Positions 7,242 to 16,104 of a stretch of 64,000 bases of DNA are shown here, piece by piece. The stretch is taken from contig NZ_AP021881.1 in the NCBI RefSeq assembly GCF_009937995.1, positions 1,736,001-1,800,000 of the forward strand, written 5' to 3'. Every line of letters begins with the position of its first letter. Within the stretch, counting starts at the first letter, position 1. Position numbers and translations under genes: made by a program. The stretch is from Sulfuriferula nivalis. Lineage in GTDB: Bacteria > Pseudomonadota > Gammaproteobacteria > Burkholderiales > Sulfuriferulaceae. Under the pieces are notes generated by a model. That model ran no database searches and was not told the origin of the DNA. It was given only the letters and a program-made list of their open reading frames with translations.

Positions 7242-9023
7242 ATGAAACCGTTTAAAAATCCGCCAGCAAATGTATCTCGCCGCCGCTTTGTAGAAGGACT
7301 TGCTGCAGGAGGTGCATTGATAGGCGTCGGTCTATGGCAAAACCCAGCGTGGGCTTTAACCAGCCCCACTCAAGCCACCGAACTCAGCGGAACCGATTTT
7401 GCGCTTGATCTGGTTGAATCTCCGGTCAACTTTACGGGCACTTCTCGCATGGCGACCACCGTGAATGGCCAGATTCCAGCACCACTACTGCGTTGGCGTG
7501 AGGGCGACCGAGTCACCCTGCGTGTAACTAATCGTATGTCAGTATCCAGTTCCATCCACTGGCACGGCATTATCCTGCCTACCGCTATGGATGGCGTACC
7601 AGGCCTGAGCTTTAATGGCATTGCGCCTGGAGAGACCTATGTGTACCAGTTTGATGTACGTCAATCCGGTACCTTCTGGTATCACAGTCATTCAGGTTTT
7701 CAGGAGCAGACGGGTCTGTATGGACCCATCGTCATTGAACCCCGTGAACCCGCACCCTTCACATATGACCGCGATTATGTCGTAATGCTATCGGACTGGA
7801 CTGACGAAGACCCTAAGCAGGTCTTCAAGCACCTCAAACAAATGAGTGATTACTACAATTATGTCAAACCCACTGTCGGTGACTTGATCAAGGATGCCAA
7901 ACAAGACGGCTGGGCTAACGCCTTGTCCACACGGGCAATGTGGGACGAAATGCGTATGAGTCCACGCGATTTATCAGATGTCAGCGGCGCAACCTACACT
8001 TTTCTCACCAATGGCATTACCCCAGCGGGAAACTGGACAGGATTATTTAAGCCAGGCGAGAAAATCCGTTTACGCTTTATCAATGGCTCGTCGATGACCT
8101 ATTTCGATGTACGTATTCCTGGTTTACAAATGACCGTAGTCGCCGCTGATGGACAATATGTAAATCCAGTCAGTATTGACGAATTCCGTATTGGTGTTGC
8201 CGAGACTTATGATGTGATTGTCGAGCCGACTGAAGATCGTGCCTACACGATATTTTCGCAGGCGCTGGATCGATCTGGCTACGCACTGGCGACCTTGGCA
8301 CCACGCATAGGCATGCACGCTGAGATACCCAAGCTCGACCCTGTGCCGACACTCGACATGGCAGACATGGGTATGGCGATGGGTGATATGGCCGGCATGG
8401 ACATGACAGGATCTAACGACATGCAGGGTATGGATATGAAAGACATGCCGGGAATGGATATGTCAGCCACAAGCAAACCAGACACCGAAGGTGGGGATGT
8501 GCCAGTAGACCACCATGCAGCTACTGAATTCGGCCCATCCAATTCCATGCGTGCAGAGCAAGTGTCAACACGACTGGATGATCCAGGTGTCGGTTTGCGT
8601 GACAACGAGCGTCGTGTATTGACTTATGCTGATCTGCATACCATAGGAGGCGCACTGGATCCACGCAATCCAACACGTGAAATCTTATTGCATCTTACTG
8701 GCAATATGGATAAATATATGTGGTCTTTCAATGGCGTACCCTACTCTCAAGCCGAGCCGATACTGTTTCACTTTGGTGAACGTTTACGTATCGTCCTGAT
8801 CAACGACACCATGATGCATCACCCGATACACCTGCACGGCATGTGGAGTGAACTCGAGTCACCCGATGGCAAATTCCAGGTGCGCAAACATACTATTACC
8901 GTGGCACCCGGGCACCGCGTCAGCTACCGGGTCACTGCCGATGCACGTGGCAACTGGGCTTATCATTGCCACATGCTATACCACATGGAAGGCGGCATGT
9001 TCCGCACTGTTGTGGTTGCCTAA
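7242..9023 (+). CDS. copA: Periplasmic multicopper oxidase CopA
   Basis: 593 residues; detoxifies Cu(I) by oxidation in the periplasm. It starts at ATG 7242, preceded by AAGGG, and immediately gives a twin-arginine signal (SRRRFVEGLAAGG). All four multicopper-oxidase copper motifs are present: IHWHG and YHSHSG in the N-terminal cupredoxin, and HPIHLHGMW and HCHMLYHMEGGM at the C-terminus. A Met-rich insert of MxxM repeats (about residues 372-412) precedes the third cupredoxin, as in CopA/PcoA. It is followed 15 bases later by copB. Confidence 0.95.
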   Translation: MKPFKNPPANVSRRRFVEGLAAGGALIGVGLWQNPAWALTSPTQATELSGTDFALDLVESPVNFTGTSRMATTVNGQIPAPLLRWREGDRVTLRVTNRMSVSSSIHWHGIILPTAMDGVPGLSFNGIAPGETYVYQFDVRQSGTFWYHSHSGFQEQTGLYGPIVIEPREPAPFTYDRDYVVMLSDWTDEDPKQVFKHLKQMSDYYNYVKPTVGDLIKDAKQDGWANALSTRAMWDEMRMSPRDLSDVSGATYTFLTNGITPAGNWTGLFKPGEKIRLRFINGSSMTYFDVRIPGLQMTVVAADGQYVNPVSIDEFRIGVAETYDVIVEPTEDRAYTIFSQALDRSGYALATLAPRIGMHAEIPKLDPVPTLDMADMGMAMGDMAGMDMTGSNDMQGMDMKDMPGMDMSATSKPDTEGGDVPVDHHAATEFGPSNSMRAEQVSTRLDDPGVGLRDNERRVLTYADLHTIGGALDPRNPTREILLHLTGNMDKYMWSFNGVPYSQAEPILFHFGERLRIVLINDTMMHHPIHLHGMWSELESPDGKFQVRKHTITVAPGHRVSYRVTADARGNWAYHCHMLYHMEGGMFRTVVVA

Positions 9024-9038
9024 CTGGAGAATGCATTA

Positions 9039-9995
9039 ATGAATAACCTCAAACCGTTAGCACTGCTATGCACGTTGTTCCCACTAAGCGGGATTGTTTT
9101 AGCGCAAGAAACGATGACTATGCCGATGTCTGGGCATGACATGGCACCCTCAGAGTCAGATGCCAGCATGAAAAACATGAACGACATGCCCGGCATGGCG
9201 GACATGCCGAGTATGGATCATAGCAGTAAGCCAAAACTGCCTGAGCAACCAAATTCGCCAGAGTTACCTGCACCAGCAGTAGGCAGTCTGCCCAGCAGCG
9301 ATGGTTCAGCAGGCAAATCTTTCCACGTTGATGGAATGAACATGGACATCATGGATATGAATGACGATCCGCTCATCGCTAAATTTATGCTCGATAAGCT
9401 GGAATATGTACATGGCGATCAAGCCGACAGCTTGGTATGGGATGGCCGCTTTCGTCTCGGTTACGACATTAACAAGCTGTGGATACGCAGCGAAGGTCAG
9501 CGTGCGCATGGTAAAACACAAGACGCAGATGCGGAGCTGTTATGGGGCCACACCGTTGCGGCCTATTGGGATGTGATGTCGGGAATACGTCATGATTTTG
9601 GTACTGATCCATCACGTGATTGGGCAGCGCTGGGCATACAAGGGCTGGCACCGTATAAATTTGATGTGGAAGCCACCGCATATGTTGGTCCATCAGGTCG
9701 TACTATGGCACGCCTGAAAACATCATATGACTTGTTATTAACCCAACGGCTGATACTCACCCCAGAAGTCGATGCTAATCTATATACCAAAGAAGATTTG
9801 GAGCGTGGCATAGGCGCAGGACTGTCCGATACATCGTTAGGTTTACGCCTGCGTTATGAGATCCGCCGTGAGTTTGCACCTTACTTCGGTGTTAACTATG
9901 TACAAAAATATGGCAAAACTGCAGCCCTTGCACGAACCAATGGCGATCCAGCACATGATCTGCAATTTGTTGCGGGTGTGCACATGTGGTTCTAA
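9039..9995 (+). CDS. copB: Copper resistance outer-membrane protein CopB
   Basis: 318 residues. A Sec signal peptide ends near VLA-QE, a Met/His/Asp-rich linker follows (DMPGMADMPSMDH and GMNMDIMDMND), and then the CopB domain of amphipathic beta strands (WDGRFRLGYDINKLWIRSEG...) closes with a terminal aromatic, GVHMWF, typical of outer-membrane barrels. CopB proteins sequester or pass copper at the outer membrane with CopA. GGAG lies about 10 bases before the ATG and the gene is 15 bases behind copA, so they form an operon. No copC or copD is present here. Confidence 0.93.
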   Translation: MNNLKPLALLCTLFPLSGIVLAQETMTMPMSGHDMAPSESDASMKNMNDMPGMADMPSMDHSSKPKLPEQPNSPELPAPAVGSLPSSDGSAGKSFHVDGMNMDIMDMNDDPLIAKFMLDKLEYVHGDQADSLVWDGRFRLGYDINKLWIRSEGQRAHGKTQDADAELLWGHTVAAYWDVMSGIRHDFGTDPSRDWAALGIQGLAPYKFDVEATAYVGPSGRTMARLKTSYDLLLTQRLILTPEVDANLYTKEDLERGIGAGLSDTSLGLRLRYEIRREFAPYFGVNYVQKYGKTAALARTNGDPAHDLQFVAGVHMWF

Positions 9996-10019
9996 TTTAT
10001 AGGTAACACACGTGACTTG

Positions 10020-11036
10020 TTAGCCATGAACACATGCGTCAATTTTCCGTTGCCATCCTTGTTTGTCTGTTTCCGACAAGAAGGATGCTTCAATAGAATT
10101 ACGCGCAAGGGTCATCATGTCATCTCGTGTCAAATCCAGCGCTTGCTGCACGGCCAGCAGATTGTCCAGCGCATAACCACCAAAATAAGCAGGATCATCC
10201 GAGCTCACTGTCACACACAGACCGCGTTGCAACAGACGCTTAAGGTTATGTGATTCCATGCGATCAAATACTGCCAGTTTGATATTGGAAACAGGACACA
10301 CAGTCAATGGCATGCGTTCTTGTGCCAGACGCTGACATAATTTCTCGTCTGCTTCACAGCCTACACCATGGTCAATCCGTGACACTTTCAGATCATCCAG
10401 TGCTTCCCAGATATATGAGGGTGGACCTTCTTCACCTGCGTGCGCTACGGTTAAAAACCCTTCAGCCCGCACACGCGCAAACACATTAGAAAATTTTGAA
10501 GGTGGATGGCCATTCTCGCTGGAGTCCAGACCCACAGCACAAAAATACTCACGGTAAGGCAACAAAGCTTCCAGGGTTTGCATGGCGGCTTCCTCGCTCA
10601 AATGACGCAAGAAACACGGGATAACACGATAAGTAATACCCAGCTCAGCCTCACCTTTTGCCAGAGCACGATTAATACCCTCGAACACAACGGACAGTGG
10701 AATGCCGCGTTCAAGATGACTTTGTGGATCAAAAAATATTTCGACATGAATAACGCCATCTGCATGAGCATGCTGCAGATAAGCATAAGTTAGCTGAAAG
10801 AAATCATCCGCATCAATCAATACCTGCACACCCTGGTAATAAATATCCAGAAATGACTGCAAGTTGGAAAAATTATAAGCGCTGCGTAATGCCGCTACAT
10901 TGGCGTAAGGCAGCTGTATGCCGTGCTTGGCGGCCAGTGCAAACGTCATTTCGGGTTCTAGCGTACCTTCTATATGCAAATGCAATTCAGCTTTTGGCAA
11001 GGCACGTACAAAACTGACGATATCGGTGTCTGTCAT
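10020..11036 (-). CDS. Adenine deaminase (adenosine deaminase superfamily)
   Basis: 338 residues; deaminates adenine to hypoxanthine and ammonia. The ADA-fold metal motif ELHLHIEGTLEP is near the N-terminus, with HAGEEG, IDHGVG and the SSDDPAYF motif later. The segments VEIFFDPQSHLERGI and VGLDSSENGHPPSKF follow the adenine-specific subgroup (as in bacterial and fungal adenine aminohydrolases) rather than classical adenosine deaminase. The start at 11036 is chosen because GGAAGAG lies 6 bases upstream. It is the last gene of the purine/ureide cluster, downstream of a strong terminator hairpin. Confidence 0.82.
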   Translation of the reverse strand: MTDTDIVSFVRALPKAELHLHIEGTLEPEMTFALAAKHGIQLPYANVAALRSAYNFSNLQSFLDIYYQGVQVLIDADDFFQLTYAYLQHAHADGVIHVEIFFDPQSHLERGIPLSVVFEGINRALAKGEAELGITYRVIPCFLRHLSEEAAMQTLEALLPYREYFCAVGLDSSENGHPPSKFSNVFARVRAEGFLTVAHAGEEGPPSYIWEALDDLKVSRIDHGVGCEADEKLCQRLAQERMPLTVCPVSNIKLAVFDRMESHNLKRLLQRGLCVTVSSDDPAYFGGYALDNLLAVQQALDLTRDDMMTLARNSIEASFLSETDKQGWQRKIDACVHG

Positions 11037-11054
11037 AATTTTCTCTTCCATAAT

Positions 11055-11088
11055 AAAAAACACGGACGGGATATGACTCCCGTCCGTG
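11055..11088 (-). terminator. Strong intrinsic terminator after the first BMP protein gene
   Basis: On the minus strand an 11-bp perfect stem (CACGGACGGGA at 11088-11078, partner 11071-11061, 6-base loop) is followed directly by TTTTTT and an AT-rich run. It lies between the BMP gene and the adenine deaminase start, and its T-run ends only a few bases before the deaminase ribosome site. Adenine deaminase expression must therefore depend on read-through or on another promoter. Confidence 0.85.
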
Positions 11089-11111
11089 AATGATTTGCTG
11101 CCTGTCCGGAA

Positions 11112-12194
11112 TTACTTAGGAATCGAACCTTCAACCCCTTGCACATAGTAATTCAATGACATCAATTCACCCATAGGCATCATAGCACCTGCGGCCACTT
11201 TCACTACACCAGCCTGATCTACGATAGGACCAGTGAAGGGAACGAGTTTACCACTGATAATCGCCTGTTTTTTCTCTTCAAACACTTTGGCTACTGGAGC
11301 TGGTACAGAAGGGCTAAGTGCAGTTAACACCACCATACCTTCTTTCATGCCCCATAAAGTTTGGGTCGGTTTCCATGTGCCAGCTAAAACCTCTTTCACT
11401 GTGTCAGTGTAGTAACGTGACCAGCTTAAAGTACTGGCAACCAGATGCGCCTTAGGACCAAATTTGGACATGTCCGAATCCCAACCAAATGCATAAACAC
11501 CCTTTTCTTCGGCAGTCTGTATCACCGCTGGTGAATCAGTATTCTGGCTTAATACGTCAGCACCTTGGGCTATCATCGTTTCTGCAGCTTGACGTTCACG
11601 TGCTGGATCGTACCAGCTGCTTACCCAGATTACCTTGGTTTTTATTTTCGGGTTCACACTTTGCGCACCCAAAGTATAAGCATCGATATTACGCACGACT
11701 TCAGGCACTGGATAAGAACCTACGAAGCCCAGAATATTGCTCTTGGTCATTTTACCTGCCAGCACACCCAGCATGTAAGCACCTTCCCAGGAACGCGCCT
11801 GATAAGTGCCCATGTTTTTGGCTGTTTTATAGCCTGTCGCATGATCGAAATAGGTGTTAGGGAATGTTTGCGCCACTTTCAGTGTCGGATTCATGAAACC
11901 GAATGAAGTGGTAAAAATAATTTTGTTACCATCGGCAGCCAGCTGTCTGATTACACGCTCGGCATCTGCGCCTTCAGGTACATTTTCAACATAAGTCGAC
12001 TTGACCTTGCCCGCCAGTGCTTTTTCCATGCTAAGACGACCTTGGTCATGCGCAAAAGTCCAACCTGCATCACCAACAGGACCCACATAAACGAAGCCCG
12101 CTTTTAACGGCTCGTCCGCAGCATGCGCCATTACCGCTGTCGTTGCTAAGGCCAATCCGATTGCCGCTATTTTGAAATTACGTACGTTTTTCAT
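11112..12194 (-). CDS. BMP-family ABC transporter substrate-binding protein 1 (Sec-exported)
   Basis: 360 residues of the BMP (basic membrane protein/PnrA-like) family, periplasmic binding proteins for nucleosides or purines. The start at 12194 has GGAG 9 bases upstream and gives a Sec signal peptide cleaved near MAHA-ADE. The mature protein opens with KAGFVYVGPVGDAGWTFAHDQG, the family's ligand-site signature. The same operon encodes a second BMP protein (20508-21632), the ATPase and two permeases, so two binding proteins probably feed one transporter. Ligand not determinable; purine, nucleobase or ureide by context. Confidence 0.9.
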   Translation of the reverse strand: MKNVRNFKIAAIGLALATTAVMAHAADEPLKAGFVYVGPVGDAGWTFAHDQGRLSMEKALAGKVKSTYVENVPEGADAERVIRQLAADGNKIIFTTSFGFMNPTLKVAQTFPNTYFDHATGYKTAKNMGTYQARSWEGAYMLGVLAGKMTKSNILGFVGSYPVPEVVRNIDAYTLGAQSVNPKIKTKVIWVSSWYDPARERQAAETMIAQGADVLSQNTDSPAVIQTAEEKGVYAFGWDSDMSKFGPKAHLVASTLSWSRYYTDTVKEVLAGTWKPTQTLWGMKEGMVVLTALSPSVPAPVAKVFEEKKQAIISGKLVPFTGPIVDQAGVVKVAAGAMMPMGELMSLNYYVQGVEGSIPK

Positions 12195-12223
12195 GTAAAC
12201 AGACTCCAATATCAATAAGTTGT

Positions 12224-12259
12224 GATGCGGCACACGTAACATCATGCGTGCCGTACATC
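12224..12259 (-). repeat. Intergenic hairpin between Tsx-like porin and BMP protein 1
   Basis: Inner arms CGGCAC (12228-12233) and GTGCCG (12248-12253) are flanked by GATG (12224-12227) and CATC (12256-12259), forming a long imperfect stem in the 107-base gap. No T-run follows, so it is more likely an RNA stability or processing element than a terminator. Confidence 0.5.
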
Positions 12260-12301
12260 TTCATTGCCAAACCATTCGCTTAATTAAATGTTGCACCTGA
12301 A

Positions 12302-13156
12302 TTAGAAATGATATTCGGCACGTATCATTGGGGTCTTAGCAAAAGCGCCACTACCCGCAGCACCTGAAGAATCGTTACCGAATTTGTTTTTCCAGTATTG
12401 ATATTCCAGACCAAGTTTAAAGGTGTTCTTTGGTCCACCAGTCAACTTGCCAATATCAGCCATAATCTGACCATCAAAATCAGTTTCAGGCTTGGTTTCA
12501 TGAGTGTATTCATCTAAGCCTTTGGCTGCGATGAAGTTTACAAAACCCTCAAAAGAAAAAGCGGAATCGCCGAGAGGAATGCCCCAAGCTGCGGTCAACA
12601 TAGGATGTGTTTTATAGGTATAGCGATCGACGCCAGTAGGTGCATTACTTTCCCACAGAGCCAGCAAGCTAACATTCAAAAAACCAGGAACATCAAACAT
12701 TAAAGTAGGACCAGCCACCAGCATGTGTTTCTTTGAACTGTAGTTGTCATTTTTGGTGTTAACATCAAAACCGACAGTTGCACCTACGTCTTTAACTACA
12801 CCAAATTTCAAATCCTTGCCCGTAATTTTGCCTAAATCCAATGTATGGCGGTAAACCATGTATGCCTCTTGAGCACCTGTGGTAGAACCAGCTGCTGGAT
12901 CCTTACTATCTGACATCAAGTAATCAATACTGACAAAATTCGTGCCATACTTATATCCACTCACGTGGGTAAAATTAATGATGTTTTTGGAAATATCATT
13001 TGTATTATATGGTTCTGCAAACGTTGTTCCATAACGCCAGCTAATCGAAGTATCACTCCAATCAGCCGCATACAGATTAGATGTTGCACCTGCTAACACG
13101 ACCCCTAATAGAGCAACCTGTTTTAATCGGCTAGCTGCTTTTGCACTCTTTTTCAT
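12302..13156 (-). CDS. Tsx-like outer-membrane nucleoside channel
   Basis: 284 residues with a Sec signal peptide (cleavage near LYA-ADW) and a beta-barrel body that begins SISWRYGTTFAEPYN and ends in MIRAEYHF, a C-terminal aromatic typical of outer-membrane proteins. The early SWRYG..F.EP and the following HVSGYKYGTNF match the Tsx-like channel family for nucleosides and related small N-compounds. AGAGGAG precedes the ATG at 13156. A sigma-54 type promoter lies about 100 bases upstream. It probably gives purines or ureides passage to the BMP proteins. Confidence 0.82.
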   Translation of the reverse strand: MKKSAKAASRLKQVALLGVVLAGATSNLYAADWSDTSISWRYGTTFAEPYNTNDISKNIINFTHVSGYKYGTNFVSIDYLMSDSKDPAAGSTTGAQEAYMVYRHTLDLGKITGKDLKFGVVKDVGATVGFDVNTKNDNYSSKKHMLVAGPTLMFDVPGFLNVSLLALWESNAPTGVDRYTYKTHPMLTAAWGIPLGDSAFSFEGFVNFIAAKGLDEYTHETKPETDFDGQIMADIGKLTGGPKNTFKLGLEYQYWKNKFGNDSSGAAGSGAFAKTPMIRAEYHF

Positions 13157-13257
13157 TGATGACACTCCTCTAATCAAAATAAAATTAAAACGCACTGAAT
13201 AAACATCCGAATCAATGATTCATATCCAAATCACTTAAAAATTACAATTGGATACAA

Positions 13258-13273
13258 AGCAATTGCCATGCCA
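13258..13273 (-). promoter_or_regulatory. Sigma-54 promoter motif for the Tsx-like gene
   Basis: On the minus strand TGGCATGGCAATTGCT fits the -24/-12 consensus TGGCAYR-N4-TTGCW in every defined position, with GG and GC separated by exactly 10 bases. Transcription would start near 13247, leaving a leader of about 90 bases before ATG 13156. The flanking CTGGCAT core is shared with the promoter at 21750-21765. Confidence 0.75.
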
Positions 13274-13343
13274 GCAATATAAAATTATTTATTATCATAT
13301 AGTTGCTAATTTTGATTAAATACTATCAACACTTTGTCAGCAA

Positions 13344-13399
13344 TGTATGCACAAAAATGTATCCAATTTATTTGTCCTTAAACTGTAATGGTGCATACA
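13344..13399. repeat. TGTATGCA-type repeats upstream of the Tsx-like promoter
   Basis: TGTATGCA at 13344-13351, a degenerate TGTATCCA at 13358-13365 and the inverted copy TGCATACA at 13392-13399. They lie about 100-150 bases upstream of the predicted start. The same octamer occurs twice at the other cluster promoter, which suggests a common regulator, perhaps the cluster's GntR protein. A TGGTGCA sequence (13389-13395) resembles an NtrC half-site. Confidence 0.5.
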
Positions 13400-13423
13400 T
13401 TTTTTTGTCATTAACTGAGGTAG

Positions 13424-13837
13424 TTAGTCGCAATGTATCGCCGCAACCGCACCATGCTGATTCAAGCTGATATGAGCAGAAACCACACGCCAACCTTCGT
13501 TAAACCTCACCCATGTCTGACTTTGACGGCCTAACATCTGATCTGAGCGAGTAAATTCAGTGGTTGTCGTTGCGAAATCTTCGCCATAAGTGATGATTTG
13601 CGTGTGCGATAAAACGCGTTTGAGCGACCCGACATTGCGCGCCTGTCGAAAAGCCCGTATCGCATCAATGCCATAAAGGTTTTCCGCAACGCCAAAACGT
13701 ACAGTAAGTGTGCTCGTCCAGAACAGATGATCCAATGTTTCCAGATCGTTATCCATCAGCGCGGCTTCATACTGAGCAAAAATCACGGTAAGCTCTGTCA
13801 GCACATGGTCTAAATTAACTTGTGCGAGCTGTATCAT
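13424..13837 (-). CDS. hpxZ: HpxZ/AtzH-like protein (DUF3225, SnoaL/NTF2-like fold)
   Basis: 137 residues of the small cone-fold family that includes HpxZ (oxalurate use) and AtzH (hydrolysis of 1,3-dicarboxyurea to allophanate). Typical segments are ALMDNDLETLDHLFW, VRFGVAENLYG, the RQAR region and WVRFNEGWRVVSAHISL. It overlaps the AtzE-like gene by 4 bases (ATGA). Whether it serves oxalurate or the carboxybiuret route cannot be settled by sequence alone. The neighbouring isochorismatase-like hydrolases favour the latter. Confidence 0.85.
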   Translation of the reverse strand: MIQLAQVNLDHVLTELTVIFAQYEAALMDNDLETLDHLFWTSTLTVRFGVAENLYGIDAIRAFRQARNVGSLKRVLSHTQIITYGEDFATTTTEFTRSDQMLGRQSQTWVRFNEGWRVVSAHISLNQHGAVAAIHCD

Positions 13838-15231
13838 GATGTGCTTTCAGGGATGCGTGAATAAGCCAGACCTTGCTGTTCCAGCATTCGAGCCGCACGC
13901 AGACATATATCCTCACGCCAAGGAGCGGCAATTAGCTGCACACCTATCGGCAAACCACCTTCTGGCCACATAGGTGCAACAGCAACGGGCATGCCGACAA
14001 AAGAAATTGGTTGTGTCAATAAGCCCAAATTAGGGCGTGTAGGTAACTGACGTGCACCAATAGTGATATGTTGCTGACCCAGCAACGGAGCTGTCACTGG
14101 GGTTGCAGGCGCTATCAGCAAATCATATTGCTCAAACAACGACAGCATGCGTTCGAGATATAAACGACGATAGCGTTGCGCCTGCTGATACCAGCTGGCT
14201 GGCACCAATGTACCTGCGGTCAGCCTGTCCACAGAGAGCGGCTCAAAATCATGCGGGCGGTCGCGCAAATTCTCAAAGTGCAATGCACCACCTTCCGATG
14301 CAGTGATGACGAATGCAGCGGCTCTCGCCTTATCCGTGTCCATCAGCTCCACCTCATTCACAGCTCCTAATGCTGCTGCTGCAGTTGTGGCCGCCCAGCG
14401 TGCCTCTACACCCGCATTTTCGTCAAAGTATCCGGTAAGTCGGGCCACTCGCAGCCCTTCCATACCATGTCCTAGTGTATCCAATGTGTTAGCTATGGGA
14501 CGTTGTGCGCAGGCGGGATCACCAGCGTCATGGCCTTGCATGGCATCATAGGCCAGCGACAAGTCCTGCGTATTACCAGCCAGAGGACCTAAATGATCGA
14601 AACTGGCGACAAAAGGAAAACTTCCCGTACGCGGCAATCGTCCATAAGTAGGTTTAAGTCCAAAGACACCGCATAGCGATGAAGGTACGCGTATCGAACC
14701 ATTGGTATCGCTACCCAACCCTATTGGCACCAGCCCGGCCGCAACCGCAGCACCCGTACCACCTGAGGAACCACCCGCACTTCGTAACCAGTCATGCGGA
14801 TTGCGGGTAACACCATAGTGCGTATTTTCAGTGGTAAACCCATAAGCCAGCGCGTCCATATTCAACGTACCCAGTAACAACCCACCTGCCGCACTCATAC
14901 GCTCGACCAGTACGGCATCTCGCGCTGCTACTGAATTTTGACTGAGCAGTTTTGCACCCGCCAGCGTCGTCACGCCTTCCACATCAAACAAATTTTTAAC
15001 TGCATAGGGCACAGCAGCTAACGCAGGCAATGCGTCACCTTGCTGGCGCATTTTGTCCAGCGCATCGGCTTCGGCCAATGCACGTTTGCCAGTGATATCA
15101 ATAAACGCATTCAGCATCTCATTTTGCGATGCAATGCGATCCAGTACGTCAGTCGCCAATTCACGGGCTGACACTTCACCTGAATTAAATGCTTCATTGC
15201 AGGCATGCGCAGTGACAGGATAGTTGCTCAT
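13834..15231 (-). CDS. atzE: AtzE-family amidase (amidase-signature hydrolase)
   Basis: 465-residue amidase-signature enzyme. The Ser-cisSer-Lys triad is visible as K79 in VPYAVKN, S155 in AGGSSGG and S179 in SDTNGSIRVP. The AtzE/HpxY branch works as a GatCA-like pair with the short AtzG/HpxX protein, whose gene lies immediately upstream and overlaps by 4 bases. Characterised AtzEG hydrolyses 1-carboxybiuret, while HpxY is tied to oxalurate. Cytoplasmic. Confidence 0.88.
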   Translation of the reverse strand: MSNYPVTAHACNEAFNSGEVSARELATDVLDRIASQNEMLNAFIDITGKRALAEADALDKMRQQGDALPALAAVPYAVKNLFDVEGVTTLAGAKLLSQNSVAARDAVLVERMSAAGGLLLGTLNMDALAYGFTTENTHYGVTRNPHDWLRSAGGSSGGTGAAVAAGLVPIGLGSDTNGSIRVPSSLCGVFGLKPTYGRLPRTGSFPFVASFDHLGPLAGNTQDLSLAYDAMQGHDAGDPACAQRPIANTLDTLGHGMEGLRVARLTGYFDENAGVEARWAATTAAAALGAVNEVELMDTDKARAAAFVITASEGGALHFENLRDRPHDFEPLSVDRLTAGTLVPASWYQQAQRYRRLYLERMLSLFEQYDLLIAPATPVTAPLLGQQHITIGARQLPTRPNLGLLTQPISFVGMPVAVAPMWPEGGLPIGVQLIAAPWREDICLRAARMLEQQGLAYSRIPESTS

Positions 15232-15413
15232 AATCGGTATATGGCTGCTGATTCCAACTCAGCCGAAAGCGGTTCATCGATAAAGCTATTTGTCATTGAG
15301 GTCAGTAACGCAAACTGCTGAACGATAGATGCAAGCCGTTGCTTATCGACTTCAGTACCTTGTAAAGACAAGGCGACTTTGACGTACTCTTCCAGATAAA
15401 TTTTATTGATCAT
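15228..15413 (-). CDS. hpxX: AtzG/HpxX-like small amidase subunit (DUF4089)
   Basis: 61 residues beginning [19 protein letters not shown] and ending [18 protein letters not shown], the pattern of the DUF4089/AtzG family that forms an AtzE2G2 complex in a GatCA-like way. ATG 15413 is preferred over an in-frame GTG at 15416. It overlaps both neighbours by a few bases, consistent with stoichiometric co-translation with the amidase. Confidence 0.85.
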   Translation of the reverse strand: MINKIYLEEYVKVALSLQGTEVDKQRLASIVQQFALLTSMTNSFIDEPLSAELESAAIYRL

Positions 15414-16104
15414 CACTCGCTACTTTCGTTGCTGATAATATTGCCGACAAAGGTGCAGTCCAGCCCACTATTCCGCCCTGAGCGCGGATCATATCTATGG
15501 TGGACTGTTTAAATTCCGGGAAATAACTTTCAGTGGCGTCCTCGACCAGCAGACATTCATAGCCACGGTCATTGGCTTCACGCATCGTCGTCTGTACACA
15601 AACTTCAGTGGTGACGCCGCCGAACAGCAAATGCGTGATATTGGCTTGTTGTAGCAGACTACCCAGCTCAGTTGCGTAAAAGGCGCCTTTGCCAGGCTTG
15701 ACGATGACCACCTCATTAGGTAATGGCGTCAGTTCAGCAACGAAATCACTGCCCTCCTCGCCATCTATCAGGATGCGTCCCATAGGACTTTGATCACCAA
15801 TACGCACAGTAGGATTACCGCGATTGAGCTTGGATAATGGGCAATCGGACAAATCTCCTTTATGCGCTTCCTTGGTATGCACCACCAGCATGCCATGCGC
15901 TCGGCACCAATCCAGCAGTTGCCGCGCGACAGGAACGGTAGCAGCAAGTCGGTCAACATCATTACCCAGGCTTGCACCAAAACCACCAGGCAAAATAAAA
16001 TCCCGTTGCATATCTATCATGATGACTGCGGTATGTTCGGGTGAAAAATTGAATACATAAGGTTCCGCAGTCACTGCGTAGTTATTCGACGTAGATTTGC
16101 TCAT
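15403..16104 (-). CDS. Isochorismatase-fold cysteine hydrolase 1 (triuret hydrolase candidate)
   Basis: 233 residues. The catalytic triad of the family is in place: D31 (IMIDMQRDF), K136 ([11 protein letters not shown]) and C169 ([17 protein letters not shown]). The [22 protein letters not shown] block is shared by amide hydrolases such as RutB and the biuret and triuret hydrolases. It is clearly a paralogue of the second hydrolase in the operon, but the region around residues 40-110 differs, so its substrate should differ. Given the BiuH-like partner and AtzEGH set, triuret or a related ureide is a reasonable guess. The start overlaps the ATPase stop (ATGA). Confidence 0.8.
   Translation of the reverse strand: MSKSTSNNYAVTAEPYVFNFSPEHTAVIMIDMQRDFILPGGFGASLGNDVDRLAATVPVARQLLDWCRAHGMLVVHTKEAHKGDLSDCPLSKLNRGNPTVRIGDQSPMGRILIDGEEGSDFVAELTPLPNEVVIVKPGKGAFYATELGSLLQQANITHLLFGGVTTEVCVQTTMREANDRGYECLLVEDATESYFPEFKQSTIDMIRAQGGIVGWTAPLSAILSATKVASDDQ

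Noticed and set aside
9985-10020. Weak hairpin between copB and adenine deaminase
   Set aside because: The stem has a bulge and no T-run, so terminator function is not supported.
10020-11036. Classical adenosine deaminase
   Set aside because: Segments FFDPQSHLERG and LDSSENGHPPSKF follow the adenine-specific group; experimental proof is still needed.
13834-15416. Reading the AtzE/AtzG pair as GatA/GatC of tRNA amidation
   Set aside because: No gatB is present, the small subunit fits DUF4089 and the context is ureide transport and hydrolysis.
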